DNA of 64,000 nt from Balaenoptera acutorostrata (GCF_949987535.1 NW_026646034.1:164001-228000), one strand, 5' to 3'. Counted from the stretch's first letter, positions 1 to 13,150 are shown. The notes: a model not told the origin generated them from the letters alone. Made by a program: numbers and translations.

Positions 1-238
1 CCCTGGTCATCACAATGCTCCAGAATTCTTGTCATCACAATGTTCCATGACCGTGTCATCACAATGCTCCAGAATTCTTGTCATCACAATGTTCCATGAC
101 CGTGTCATCACAATGCTCCATGACCCTGGTCATCACAATGTTCCATGACCGTGTCATCACAATGCTCCAGAATTCTTGTCATCACAATGCTCCATAATTC
201 TTGTCATCACAATGTTCCATGACCGTGTCATCACAATG
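1..238 (+). repeat. Canonical monomers at the left window edge
   Basis: Alternating alpha, beta and delta (CTCCATAATTCTT) monomers, with a few ending CATGACCCTGG. The array enters from outside the window, so the left boundary is unknown. Nothing other than repeat is seen. Confidence 0.9.
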
Positions 239-540
239 TTACATGACCCTGGTCATCACAGTTCTCCATGACCTTTGTCATCACTATGCTCTATATAGTT
301 TTTCATGACAATTCTAAATGACCACTTTAATCACTTTGCTTGCTGACCATTTTCATCACATTTCTCTATTGTCATTACAATTCCCCATGACCCCTTTCTT
401 CACAATGCTCCATGATGCCTGTCATCACAATGCTCAATGGCTTTTGTTATTACAATGCTCCAGGACCAGTTTCATCACATTACTCCATCTCCCTTGTCAT
501 CACGGTGCACAATGAATAGTTTCATTACAATGCTCCATGG
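239..540 (+). repeat. Divergent block A1
   Basis: About 300 bp in which the ~25-bp periodicity is still visible (GTCATCAC, GTCATTAC, TTCATCAC starts) but the second halves have diverged and some monomers are shorter or longer. It holds a TATA-like octamer CTATATAG at 291-298 and ends with GAATAGTTTCATTAC before canonical gamma resumes. An open frame of 65 codons at 318-515 recurs in other A copies only because the block is duplicated. A1 lacks the B block and the linker found upstream of most other A copies. Likely older, degenerate array sequence. Confidence 0.85.
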
Positions 541-1690
541 CCCTTGTCATCACAATGCTCCAGAATTCTTGTCATCACAATGTTCCATGACCGTGTCATC
601 ACAATGCTCCATGGCCCTTGTCATCACAATGCTCCAGAATTCTTGTCATCACAATGTTCCATGACCGTGTCATCACAATGCTCCATGGCCCTTGTCAACA
701 CAATGCTCCAGAATTCTTGTCATCACAATGTTCCATGACCTTGTCATCACAATGCTCCAGAATTCTTGTCATCACAATGTTCCATGACCGTGTCATCACA
801 ATGCTCCATGGCCCTTGTCATCACAATGTTCCAGAATTCTTGTCATCACAATGTTCCATGACCGTGTCATCACAATGCTCCATGGCCCTTGTCATCACAA
901 TGCTCCAGAATTCTTGTCATCACAATGTTCCATGACCGTGTCATCACAATGCTCCAGAATTCTTGTCATCACAATGCTCCAGAATTCTTGTCATCACAAT
1001 GTTCCATGACCGTGTCATCACAATGCTCCATGGCCCTTGTCATCACAATGCTCCAGATTTCTCATCATCACAATGTTCCATGACGGTGTCATCACAATGC
1101 TCCATAATTCTTTTCATCAAAATGTTCCATGACCGTGTCATCACAATGCTCCAGAATTCTTGTCATCACAATGTTCCATGACCGTGTCATCACAATGCTC
1201 CAGAATTCTTGTCATCACAATGCTCCAGAATTCTTTTCATCACAATGTTCCATGACCGTGTCATCACAATGCTCCATGGCACTTGTCATCACAATGCTCC
1301 AGAATTCTTGTCATCACAATGTTCCATGACCGTGTCATCTCAATGCTCCATGGCCCTGGTCATCACAATGCTCCAGATTGCTTGTCATCACAAAGTTTCA
1401 TGACCGTGTCATCACAATGCAACATGGCCCTTGTCATCACAATGCTCCATGGCCCTTGTCATCACAATGCTCCAGAATTCTTTTCATCACAATGTTCCAT
1501 GACCGTGTCATCACAATGCTCCATGGCCCTTGTCAGCACAATGCTCCAGAATTCTTGTCATCACAATGTTCCATGACCGTGTCTTCACAATGCTCCATAA
1601 TTCTTGTCATCACAATGTTCCATGACCGTGTCATCACAATGCTCCAGAATTCTTGTCATCACAATGTTCCATGACCGTGTCATCACAATG
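541..1690 (+). repeat. Canonical array between A1 and B1
   Basis: About 1.15 kb of alpha, beta and gamma monomers with scattered variants (CAGATTTCTCATC near 1053, TCATCTCAATG near 1336, AAAGTTTCATGACC near 1392). Positions 1261-1405 carry the same run of variants as 51499-51643, about 50.24 kb away, and as the duplicated copies of that segment near 58.5 and 63.2 kb. No gene is supported. Confidence 0.88.
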
Positions 1691-2656
1691 CTACATGACC
1701 CTGGTCACAACATTTCTCCATGACCTTTGTCATCACAATGCTCTATATAGTTTTTCGTGACAATTCTAAATGAACACTTTAATCACTTTGCTTGCTGACC
1801 ATTTTCATCACATTTCTCTATTGTCTTTACAATTTCCCATGACCCCTTTCTTCACAATGCTCCATGATGCCTATCATCACAATACTCAATGGCTTTTGTT
1901 ATCACAATGCTCCAGGACCAGTTTCATCACAATACTCCATCTCCCTTGTCATCACGGTGCACAATGAAACCTCTCATTACAATGCTCCATGACACCTGTC
2001 ATCACAATGCTCAATGGCCCTTGTCATCACAATGCTCCAGATTGCTTGTCATCACAAAGTTCCGTGACCATGTCATCACAATGCACCATGGCCCTTGTCA
2101 TCACAATGCTCCAGAATTCTTGTCATCACAATGTTCCATGACCGTGTCATCAAAATGCTCCATGGCCCTTGTCATCACAATGCTCCAGAATTCTGGTCAT
2201 CACAATGTTCCATGACCGTGTCATCACAATGCTCCATGGCCCTTGTCATCACAATGCTCCAGAATTCTAGTCATCACAATGTTCCATGACCGTGTCATCA
2301 CAATGCTCCATAATTCTTGTCATCACAATGTTCCATGACCGTGTCATCACAATGTTACATGACCCTGGTCATCACAGTTCTCCATGACCTTTGTCATCAC
2401 TATGCTCTATATAGTTTTTCATGACAATTCTAAATGACCACTTTAATCACTTTGCTTGCTGACCATTTTCATCACATTTCTCTATTGTCATTACAATTCC
2501 CCATGACCCCTTTCTTCACAATGCTCCATGATGCCTGTCATCACAATGCTCAATGGCTTTTGTTATTACAATGCTCCAGGACCAGTTTCATCACATTACT
2601 CCATCTCCCTTGTCATCACGGTGCACAATGAATAGTTTCATTACAATGCTCCATGG
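1691..2656 (+). repeat. B-linker-A composite module, copy 1
   Basis: A 966-bp module: block B1 (1691-1997), linker (1998-2354) and block A2 (2355-2656). B differs from A by CTACATGACC at its start, TTTTTCGTGAC after the TATA-like CTATATAG (1743-1750) and AAACCTCTCATTAC at its end. The linker is near-canonical but carries private marks AAGTTCCGTGACC, GAATTCTGG and GAATTCTAG. A2 has its own CTATATAG at 2407-2414. The distance between equivalent points of B and A is 664 bp, the same as in the modules at 19.5, 25.1 and 29.6 kb. Some positions differ from the other copies (for example TCTTTACAATTTCCC near 1823, where others have TCATTAC), so this copy is more distant. Confidence 0.85.
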
Positions 2657-5600
2657 CCCTTGTCATCACAATGCTCCAGAATTCTTGTCATCACAATGTT
2701 CCATGACCGTGTCATCACAATGCTCCAGAATTCTTGTCATCACAATGTTCCAAGACCGTGTCATCACAATGCTCCAGATTGCTTGTCATCACAAAGTTCC
2801 ATGACCGTGTCATCACAATGCACCATGGCCCTTGTCATCAGAATGCTGCAGAATTGTTGTCATCAAAATGTTCCATGACCGTGTCATCACAAAGCTCCAT
2901 GGCCCTTGTCATCACAATGCCCCGGAATTCTTGTCTTCACAATGTTCCATGACCATGTCATCACAATGCTCCATGGCCCTTGTCATCACAATGCTCCAGA
3001 TTTCTTGTCATCACAATGATCCATGACCGTGTCATCACAATGCTCCATAATTCTTGTCATCAAAATGTTCCATGACCGTGTCATCACAATGCTCCAGAAT
3101 TCTTGTCATCACAATGTTCCATGACCGTGTCATCACAATGCTCCTTGAACCTGGTCATCACAATGTTCCATGACCGTGTCATCACAATGCTCCAGAATTC
3201 TTGTCATCAAAATGCTCCAGAATTCTTGTCATCACAATGTTCCATGACCGTGTCATCACAATGCTCCATTGCCCTGGTCATCACAATGCTCCAGATTGCT
3301 TGTCATCACAAAGTTCCATGACCGTGTCATCACAATGCACCATGGCCCTTGTCATCACAATGCTCCAGAATTCTTGTCATCACAAAGTTCCATGACCGTG
3401 TCATCACAATGCTCCATGGCCCTGGTCATCACAATGCTCCAGAATTCTTGTCATCACAATGTTCCATGACCGTGTCATCACAATGCTCCAGAATTCTTGT
3501 CATCACAATGTTCCATGACCGTGTCATCACAATGCTCCATGACCCTGGTCATCACAATGTTCCATGACCGTGTCATCACAATGCTCCAGAATTCTTGTCA
3601 TCAAAATGCTCCAGAATTCTTGTCATCATAATGTTCCATGACCGTGTCATCACAATGCTCCATGGCCCTGGTCATCACAATGCTCCAGATTGCTTGTCAT
3701 CACAAAGTTCCATGACCGTGTCATCACAATGCACCATGGCCATTGTCATCACAATGCTCCAGAATTCTTGTCATCACAAATTTCCATGACCGTGTCATCA
3801 CAATGCACCATGGCCCTTCTCATCACAATGCTCCAGAATTCTTGTCATCACAATGTTCCATGACCGTGTCATCACAATGCTCCAGAATTCTTTTCATCAC
3901 AATGTTCCATGACCGTGTCATCACAATGCTCCATGGCCCTTGTCATCACAATGCTCCAGAATTCTTTTCATCACAATGTTCCATGACCGTGTCATCACAA
4001 TGCTCCATGGCCCTTGTAATCACAATGCTCCAGAATTCTTGTCATCACAATGTTCCATGACCGTGTCATCACAATGCTCCATGGCCATTGTCATCACTCT
4101 TCTCCAGAATTCTTGTCATCACAATGTTCCATGACCGTGTCATCACAATGCTCCAGAATTCTTGTCATCACAATTTTCCATGACCGTGTCATCACAATGC
4201 TCCATGGCCATTGTCATCACTCTTCTCCAGAATTCTTGTCATCACAATGTTCCATGACCGTGTCATCACAATGCTCCAGAATTCTTGTCATCACAATGCT
4301 CCAGAATTCTTGTCATCACAATGTTCCATGACCGTGTCATCACAATGCTCCATAATTCTTGTCATCAAAATGTTCCATGACCGTGTCATCACAATGCTCC
4401 AGAATTCTTGTCATCACAATGTTCCATGACCGTGTGATCTCAATGCTCCATGACCCTGGTCATCACAATGTTACATGACCGTGTCATCACAATGCTCCAG
4501 AATTCTTGTCATCAAAATGCTCCAGAATTCTTGTCATCACAATGTTCCATGACCGTGTCATCACAATGCTCCATGGCCCTGGTCATCACAATGCTCCAGA
4601 TTGCTTGTCATCACAAAGTTCCATGACCGCGTCATCACAATGCACCATAGCCCTTGTCATCACAATGCTCCAGAATTCTTGTCATCACAATGTTCCATGA
4701 CCGTGTCATCACAATGCTCCAGAATTCTTGTCATCACAATGTTCGATGACCGTGTCATCACAATGCTCCATGGCCCTTGTCAACACAATGCTCCAGAATT
4801 CTTGTCATCACAATGTTCCATGACCTTGTCATCACAATGCTCCAGAATTCTTGTCATCACAATGTTCCATGACCGTGTCATCACAATGCTCCATGGCGCT
4901 TGTCATCACAATGCTCCAGAATTCTTGTCATCACAATGTTCCATGACCGTGTCATCACAATGCTCCATGGCCCTTGTCATCACAATGCTCCAGAATTCTT
5001 GTCATCACAATGATCCATGACCGTGTCATCACAATGCTCCATGGCCATTGTCATCACTCTTCTCCAGAATTCTTGTCATCACAATGTTCCATGACCGTGT
5101 CATCACAATGCTCCATGACCCTGGTCATCACAATGCTCCAGATTGCTTGTCATCACAAAGTTCCATGACTGTGTCATCACAATGCACCATGGCCCTTTTC
5201 ATCACAATGCTCCAGAATTCTTGTCATCACAATGCTCCAGAATTCTTGTCATCACAATGTTCCATGACCGTGTCATCACAATGCTCCATGACCCTGGTCA
5301 TCACAATGCTCCAGATTGCTTGTCATCACAAAGTTCCATGACTGTGTCATCACAATGCACCATGGCCCTTTTCATCACAATGCTCCAGAATTCTTGTCAT
5401 CACAATGTTCCATGACCGTGTCATCACAATGCTCCATGGCCCTTGTCATCACAATGCTCCAGAATTCTTGCCATCACAATGTTCCATGACCGTGTCATCA
5501 CAATGCTCCATAATTCTTATCATCACAATGTTCCATGACCGTGTCATCACAATGCTCCAGAATTCTTGTCATCACAATGCTCCAGAATTCTTGTCATCCC

Positions 5601-6798
5601 AATGTTCCATGACCGTGTCATCACAATGCTCCATGGCCCTGCTCATCACAATGCTCCAGATTGCTTGTCATCACAAAGTTCCATGACCGTGTCATCACAA
5701 TGCACCATGGCCCTTGTCATCACAATGCTCCAGAATTCTTGTCATCACAATGTTCCATGACCGTGTCATCACAATGCTCCAGAATTCTTGTCATCACAAT
5801 GTTCGATGACCGTGTCATCACAATGCTCCATGGCCCTTGTCAACACAATGCTCCAGAATTCTTGTCATCACAATGTTCCATGACCTTGTCATCACAATGC
5901 TCCAGAATTCTTGTCATCACAATGTTCCATGACCGTGTCATCACAATGCTCCATTGCCCTGGTCATCACAATGCTCCAGATTGCTTGTCATCACAATGTT
6001 CCATGACCGTGTCATCACAATGCTCCATGGCCCTTTTCATCACAATTCTCCAGATTTCTCATCATCACAATGTTCCATGACCGTGTCATCACAATGCTCC
6101 ATAATTCTTGTCATCAAAATGTTCCATGACCGTGTCATCACAATGCTCCAGAATTCTTGTCATCACAATGTTCCATGACCGTGTCATCACAGTGCTCCAG
6201 AATTTTTGTCATCACAATGCTCCAGAATTCTTGTCATCACAATGTTCCATGACCGTGTCATCACAATGCTCCAGAATTCTTGTCATCACAATGCTCCAGA
6301 ATTCTTGTCATCACAATGCTCCATGGCCCTGTTCATCACAATGCTCCAGATTGCTTGTCATCACAAAGTTCCATTACCGTGTCATCACAATGCACCATGG
6401 CCCTTGTCATCACAATGCTCCAGAATTCTTGTCATCACAAGGTTCCATGACCGTGTCATCACAATGCTCCATGGCCCTTGTCATCACAATGCTCCAGAAT
6501 TCTTGTCATCACAATGTTCCATGACCATGTCATCACAATGCTCCATGGCCTTTGTCAACACAATGCTCCAGAATTCTTTTCATCACAATGTTCCATGACC
6601 GTGTCATCACAATGCTCCAGAATTCTTGTCATCACAATGTTCCATGACCGTGTCATCACAATGCTCCATGGCCCTTGTCATCACAATGCTCCAGAATTCT
6701 TGTCATCACAAAGCTCCATGGCCCTGTTCATCACAATGCTCCAGATTGCTTGTCATCACAAAGTTCCATGACCGTGTCATCACAATGCACCATGGCCC
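2657..6798 (+). repeat. Irregular, more diverged array segment
   Basis: Canonical monomers with more scattered variants than elsewhere, such as a PstI-type CTGCAG at 2846-2851, GTCTTCACAATG near 2933 and CACTCTTCTCC near 4096 and 4217. Two internal duplications are visible. One has a period of 1060 bp, with 4601 to about 4890 matching 5661 to about 5950 and sharing GTTCGATGACC at 4741 and 5801. The other has a period of 173 bp (seven monomers) within about 5090-5415. Positions 6108-6520 share variants with 38609-39020, 32501 bp away, including CAGTGCTCC followed by AATTTTTG and GTTCCATTACCG. No gene is supported. Confidence 0.8.
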
Positions 6799-9700
6799 TT
6801 GTCATCACAATGCTCCAGAATTCTTGTCATCACAATGTTCCATGACCGTGTCATCACAATGCTCCATGGCCCTTGTCATCACAATGCTCCAGAATTCTTG
6901 TCATCACAATGTTCCATGACCGTGTCATCACAATGCTCCATGGCCCTTGTCAACACAATGCTCCAGAATTCTTGTCATCACAATGTTCCATGACCGTGTC
7001 ATCACAATGCTCCATGGCCCTTGTCATCACAATGCTCCAGAATTCTTGTCATCACAATGTTCCATGACCGTGTCATCACAATGCTCCATAATTCTTGTCA
7101 TCACAATGTTCCATGACCGTGTCATCACAATGCTCTAGAATTCTTGTCATCACAATGCTCCAGAATTCTTGTCATCACAATGTTCCATGACCGTGTCATC
7201 ACAATGCTCCATGACCCTGGTCATCACAATGCCCAGATTGCTTGTCATCACAAAGTTCCATGACTGTGTCATCACAATGCACCATGGCACTTGTCATCAC
7301 AATGCTCCAGAATTCTTGTCATCACAATGTTCCATGACCGTGTCATCACAATGCTCCATGGCCCTTGTCATCACAATGTTCCAGAATTCTTGCCATCACA
7401 ATGTTCCATGACCGTTTCATCACAATGCTCCATAATTCTTATCATCACAATGTTCCATGACCGTGTCGTCACAATGCTCCAGAATTCTTGTCATCACAAT
7501 GCTCCAGAATTCTTGTCATCACAATGTTCCATGACCGTGTCATCACAATCCTCCATAATTCTTGTCATCAAAATGTTCCATGACCGTGTCATCACAATGC
7601 TCCAGAATTCTTGTCATCACAATGTTCCATGACCGTGTCATCACAATGCTCCATGGCACTTGTCATCACAATGCTCCAGAATTCTTGTCATCACAATGTT
7701 CCATGACCGTGTAATCACAATGCTCCATGACCCTGGTCATCACAATGCTCCAGATTGCTTGTCATCACAAAGTTGCATGACTGTGTCATCACAAAGCACC
7801 ATGGAACTTGTCATCACAATGCTCCAGAATTCTTGTCATCACAATGTTCCATGACCGTGTCATCACAATGCTCCATGGCCTTTGTCATCACAATTCTCCA
7901 GAATTCTTGTCATCACAATGTTCCATGACCGTGTCATCACAATGCTCCAAAATTCTTGTCATCACAATGTTCCATGACCGTGTCATCACAATGCTCCAGA
8001 ATTCTTGTCATCAAAATGCTCCAGAATTCTTGTCATCACAATGTTCCATGACCGTGTCATCACAATGCTCCATGGCCATTGTCATCACAATTCTCCAGAA
8101 TTCTTGTCATCACAATGTTCCATGGCCGTGTCATCACAATGCTCCATGGCCATTGTCATTATAATGCTCCAGAATTATTGTCATCACAATGTTCCATGAC
8201 CGTTTCATCACAATGCTCCATGGCCCTGTTCATCACAATGCTCCAGATTGCTTGTCATCACAAAGTTCCATGACCGTGTCATCACAATGCACCATGGCCC
8301 TTGTCATCACAGTCCTCCAGAATTTTTGTCATCACAATGTTCCATGACCGTGTCATCACAATGCTCCAGAATTCTTGTCATCACAATGCTCCAGAATTCT
8401 TGTCATCACAATGTTCGATGACCGTGTCATCACAATGCTCCATGGCCCTTGTCATGACAATGCTCCAGAATTCTTGTCATCACAATGTTCCATGACCTTG
8501 TCATCACAATGCTCCAGAATTCTTGTCATCACAAAGTTCCATGACCGTGTCATCACAATGCTCCATGGCCCTTGTCATCACAATGCTGCAGAATTCTTGT
8601 CATCACAATGTTCCATGACCGTGTCATCACAATGCTCCATGGCCCTTGTCATCACAATGCTCCAGAATTCTTGTCATCACAATGTTCCATGACCGTGTCA
8701 TCACAATGCTCCATGGCCCTTGTCATCACTATTCTCCAGAATTCTTGTCATCACAATGTTCCATGACCGTGTCATCACAATGCTCCAGAATACTTGTCAT
8801 CACAATGCTCCAGAATTCTTGTCATCACAATGTTCCATGACCGTGTCATCACAATGCTCCATGACGCTGGTCATCACAATGCTCCAGATTGCTTGTCATC
8901 ACAAAGTTCCATGACTGTGTCATCACAATGCACCATGGCCCTTGTCATCACAATGCTCCAGAATTCTTGTCATCACAATGTTCCATGACCGTGTCATCAC
9001 AATGCTCCATGGCCCTTGTCATCACAATGCTCCAGAATTCTTGCCATCACAATGTTCCATGACCGTGTCATCACAATGCTCCATAATTCTTATCATCACA
9101 ATGTTCCATGACCGTGTCATCACAATGCTCCAGAATTCTTGTCATCACAATGCTCCAGAATTCTTGTCATCACAATGTTCCATGACCGTGTCATCACAAT
9201 GCTCCATGGCCCTGGTCATCACAATGCTCCAGATTGCTTGTCATCACAAAGGTCCATGACCGTGTCATCACAATGCACCATGGCCCTTGTCATCACAATG
9301 CTCCAGAATTCTTGTCAACACAATGTTCCATGACCGTGTCATCACAATGCTCCATAATTCTTGTCATCAAAATGTTCCATGACCGTGTCATCACAATGCT
9401 CCAGAATTCTTGTCATCACAATGTTCCATGACCGTGTCATCACAATGCTCCAGAATTTTTGTCATCACAATGCTCCAGAATTCTTGTCATCACAATGTTC
9501 CATGACCGTGTCATCACAATGCTCCAGAATTTTTGTCATCACAATGCTCCAGAATTCTTGTCATCACAATGCTCCAGAATTCTTGTCATCACAATGCTCC
9601 ATGGCCCTGTTCATCACAATGCTCCAGATTGCTTGTCATCACAAAGTTCCATGACCGTGTCATCACAATGCACCATGGCCCTTGTCATCACAATGCTCCA

Positions 9701-9952
9701 GAATTCTTGTCATCACAATGTCCCATGACCGTGTCATCACAATGCTCCATGGCCCTTGTCATCACAATGCTCCAGAATACTTGTCATCACAATGTTCCAT
9801 GACCGTGTCATCACAATGCTCCATGGCCCTTGTCAACTCAATGCTCCAGAATTCTTGTCATCACAATGTTCCATGACCGTGTCATCACAATGCTCCATAA
9901 TTCTTATCATCACAATGTTCCATGACCGTGTCGTCACAATGCTCCAGAATTC

Positions 9953-11603
9953 TTGTCATCACAATGCTCCAGAATTCTTGTCATCACAATGTTCCATGAC
10001 CGTGTCATCACAATGCTCCATGGCCCTTGTCATCACAATGCTCCAGAATTCTTGTCATCACAATGTTCCATGACCGTGTCATCACAATGCTCCATGGCCC
10101 TTGTCATCACAATGCTCCAGAATTCTTGTCATCACAATGTTCCATGACCGTGTCATCACAATGCTCCATGGCCCTTGTCATCACTATTGTCCAGAATTCT
10201 TGTCATCACAATGTTCCATGACCGTGTCATCACAATGCTCCAGAATTCTTGTCATCACAATGCTCCAGAATTCTTGTCATCACAATGTTCCATGACCGTG
10301 TCATCACAATGCTCCATGACCCTGGTCATCACAATGCTCCAGAATTCTTGTCATCACAATGTTCCATGACCGTGTCATCACAATGCTCCATGGCCCTTGT
10401 CATCACAATGCTGCAGAATTCTTGTCATCACAATGTTCCATGACCGTGTCATCACAATGCTCCATGGCCCTTGTCATCACAATGCTCCAGAATTCTTGTC
10501 ATCACAATGTTCCATGACCGTGTCATCACAATGCTCCATGGCCCTTGTCATCACTATTGTCCAGAATTCTTGTCATCACAATGTTCCATGACCGTGTCAT
10601 CACAATGCTCCAGAATTCTTGTCATCACAATGCTCCAGAATTCTTGTCATCACAATGTTCCATGACCGTGTCATCACAATGCTCCATGACCCTGGTCATC
10701 ACAATGCTCCAGACTGCTTGTCATCACAAAGTTCCATGACTGTGTCATCACAATGCCCCATGGCCCTTGTCATCACAATGCTCCAGAATTCTTGTCATCA
10801 CAATGTTCCATGACCGTGTCATCACAATGCTCCATGGCCCTTGTCATCACAATGCTCCAGAATTCTTGTCATCACAATGTTCCATGACCGTGTCATCACA
10901 ATGCTCCATGGCCCTTGTCAACACAATGCTCCAGAATTCTTGTCATCACAATGTTCCATGACCGTGTCATCACAATGCTCCATGGCCCTTGTCATCACAA
11001 TGCTCCAGAATTCTTGTCATCACAATGTTCCATGACCGTGTCATCACAATGCTCCATAATTCTTGTCATCACAATGTTCCATGACCGTGTCATCACAATG
11101 CTCTAGAATTCTTGTCATCACAATGCTCCAGAATTCTTGTCATCACAATGTTCCATGACCGTGTCATCACAATGCTCCATGACCCTGGTCATCACAATGC
11201 CCAGATTGCTTGTCATCACAAAGTTCCATGACTGTGTCATCACAATGCACCATGGCCCTTGTCATCACAATGCTCCAGAATTCTTGTCATCACAATGTTC
11301 CATGACCGTGTCATCACAATGCTCCATGGCCCTTGTCATCACAATGCTCCAGAATTCTTGCGATCACAATGTTCCATGACCGTGTCATCACAATGCTCCA
11401 TAATTCTTATCATCACAATGTTCCATGACCGTGTCGTCACAATGCTCCAGAATTCTTGTCATCACAATGCTCCAGAATTCTTGTCATCACAATGTTCCAT
11501 GACCGTGTCATCACAATGCTCCATGGCCCTGGTCATCACAATGCTCCAAATTGCTTGTCATCACAAAGGTCCATGACCGTGTCATCACAATGCACCATGG
11601 CCC
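9953..11603 (+). repeat. 1651-bp tandem unit, copy 1
   Basis: The segment from about 9953 to 11500 repeats at 11604 to about 13150 with a constant offset of 1651 bp. Shared markers are CTGCAG at 10411 and 12062, CACTATTGTCC near 10183/11834 and 10553/12204, CAGACTGCTTG near 10711/12362, and ATGCCCAG at 11197 and 12848. Inside each copy a 370-bp (five-trimer) sub-repeat is visible from the doubled CACTATTGTCC marker. Confidence 0.85.
10029..10102 (+). repeat. Exemplar 74-bp trimer (alpha-beta-gamma)
   Basis: This is a clean copy of the dominant repeat unit. Alpha occupies 10029-10053 (25 bp, GAATTC within it). Beta occupies 10054-10077 (24 bp, ending GACCGT with the single CpG). Gamma occupies 10078-10102 (25 bp, CCATGG within it). 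The same 74-bp step recurs many times in succession, for example from 9.95 to 10.2 kb and from 16.3 to 16.5 kb. Because 74 is not a multiple of 3, each trimer shifts the reading frame, which argues against coding selection. Confidence 0.95.
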
Positions 11604-13150
11604 TTGTCATCACAATGCTCCAGAATTCTTGTCATCACAATGTTCCATGACCGTGTCATCACAATGCTCCATGGCCCTTGTCATCACAATGCTCCAGAAT
11701 TCTTGTCATCACAATGTTCCATGACCGTGTCATCACAATGCTCCATGGCCCTTGTCATCACAATGCTCCAGAATTCTTGTCATCACAATGTTCCATGACC
11801 GTGTCATCACAATGCTCCATGGCCCTTGTCATCACTATTGTCCAGAATTCTTGTCATCACAATGTTCCATGACCGTGTCATCACAATGCTCCAGAATTCT
11901 TGTCATCACAATGCTCCAGAATTCTTGTCATCACAATGTTCCATGACCGTGTCATCACAATGCTCCATGACCCTGGTCATCACAATGCTCCAGAATTCTT
12001 GTCATCACAATGTTCCATGACCGTGTCATCACAATGCTCCATGGCCCTTGTCATCACAATGCTGCAGAATTCTTGTCATCACAATGTTCCATGACCGTGT
12101 CATCACAATGCTCCATGGCCCTTGTCATCACAATGCTCCAGAATTCTTGTCATCACAATGTTCCATGACCGTGTCATCACAATGCTCCATGGCCCTTGTC
12201 ATCACTATTGTCCAGAATTCTTGTCATCACAATGTTCCATGACCGTGTCATCACAATGCTCCAGAATTCTTGTCATCACAATGCTCCAGAATTCTTGTCA
12301 TCACAATGTTCCATGACCGTGTCATCACAATGCTCCATGACCCTGGTCATCACAATGCTCCAGACTGCTTGTCATCACAAAGTTCCATGACTGTGTCATC
12401 ACAATGCCCCATGGCCCTTGTCATCACAATGCTCCAGAATTCTTGTCATCACAATGTTCCATGACCGTGTCATCACAATGCTCCATGGCACTTGTCATCA
12501 CAATGCTCCAGAATTCTTGTCATCACAATGTTCCATGACCGTGTCATCACAATGCTCCATGGCCCTTTTCAACACAATGCTCCAGAATTCTTGTCATCAC
12601 AATGTTCCATGACCGTGTCATCACAATGCTCCATGGCCCTTGTCATCACAATGCTCCAGAATTCTTGTCATCACAATGTTCCATGACCGTGTCATCACAA
12701 TGCTCCATAATTCTTGTCATCACAATGTTCCATGACCGTGTCATCACAATGCTCTAGAATTCTTGTCATCACAATGCTCCAGAATTCTTGTCATCACAAT
12801 GTTCCATGACCGTGTCATCACAATGCTCCATGACCCTGGTCATCACAATGCCCAGATTGCTTGTCATCACAAAGTTCCATGACTGTGTCATCACAATGCA
12901 CCATGGCACTTGTCATCACAATGCTCCAGAATTCTTGTCATCACAATGTTCCATGACCGTGTCATCACAATGCTCCATGGCCCTTGTCATCACAATGTTC
13001 CAGAATTCTTGCCATCACAATGTTCCATGACCGTTTCATCACAATGCTCCATAATTCTTATCATCACAATGTTCCATGACCGTGTCGTCACAATGCTCCA
13101 GAATTCTTGTCATCACAATGCTCCAGAATTCTTGTCATCACAATGTTCCA
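11604..13150 (+). repeat. 1651-bp tandem unit, copy 2
   Basis: Second copy of the 1651-bp unit, with the same ordered markers as copy 1. It diverges near 13160, where copy 1 has CCATGGCCCTGG and this copy has CCTCCATAATTC. The copy overlaps the junction of the 5.6-kb repeat at about 12418, so the two duplications are nested. Confidence 0.8.

Larger units (their letters stand above)
6799..12417 (+). repeat. ~5.6-kb higher-order unit, copy 1
   Basis: The variant sequence of this segment is repeated from about 12418. The offset is 5619 bp for the first ~1.25 kb, 5545 bp around 8.2-8.55 kb and 5471 bp from about 8.65 to 9.88 kb. Each step is exactly 74 bp, so copy 2 is shorter by one trimer twice. 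Markers include ATGCCCAG at 7229 (matching 12848), the AAAGTTGCATGAC/AAAGCACCATGGAAC pair near 7770-7805, and CATTATAATG near 8157. A nested 1651-bp tandem repeat starts at about 9953. Confidence 0.82.

Noticed and set aside
291..298. TATA box as an annotated promoter
   Set aside because: One AT-rich octamer in a degenerate repeat, with no gene downstream. Kept only as a finding.
318..515. Recurrent ~65-codon frame in the A and B blocks as a small conserved gene
   Set aside because: It recurs only because the blocks are duplicated. The start codon is lost in A5 (CTAAGTG), and the A' copies carry a frame-shifting extra base.
4601..6080. Integron-like or phage attachment repeats in the 1060-bp duplication
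   Set aside because: The duplication consists only of satellite monomers and lies in an uninterrupted array with no integrase or cassette genes.
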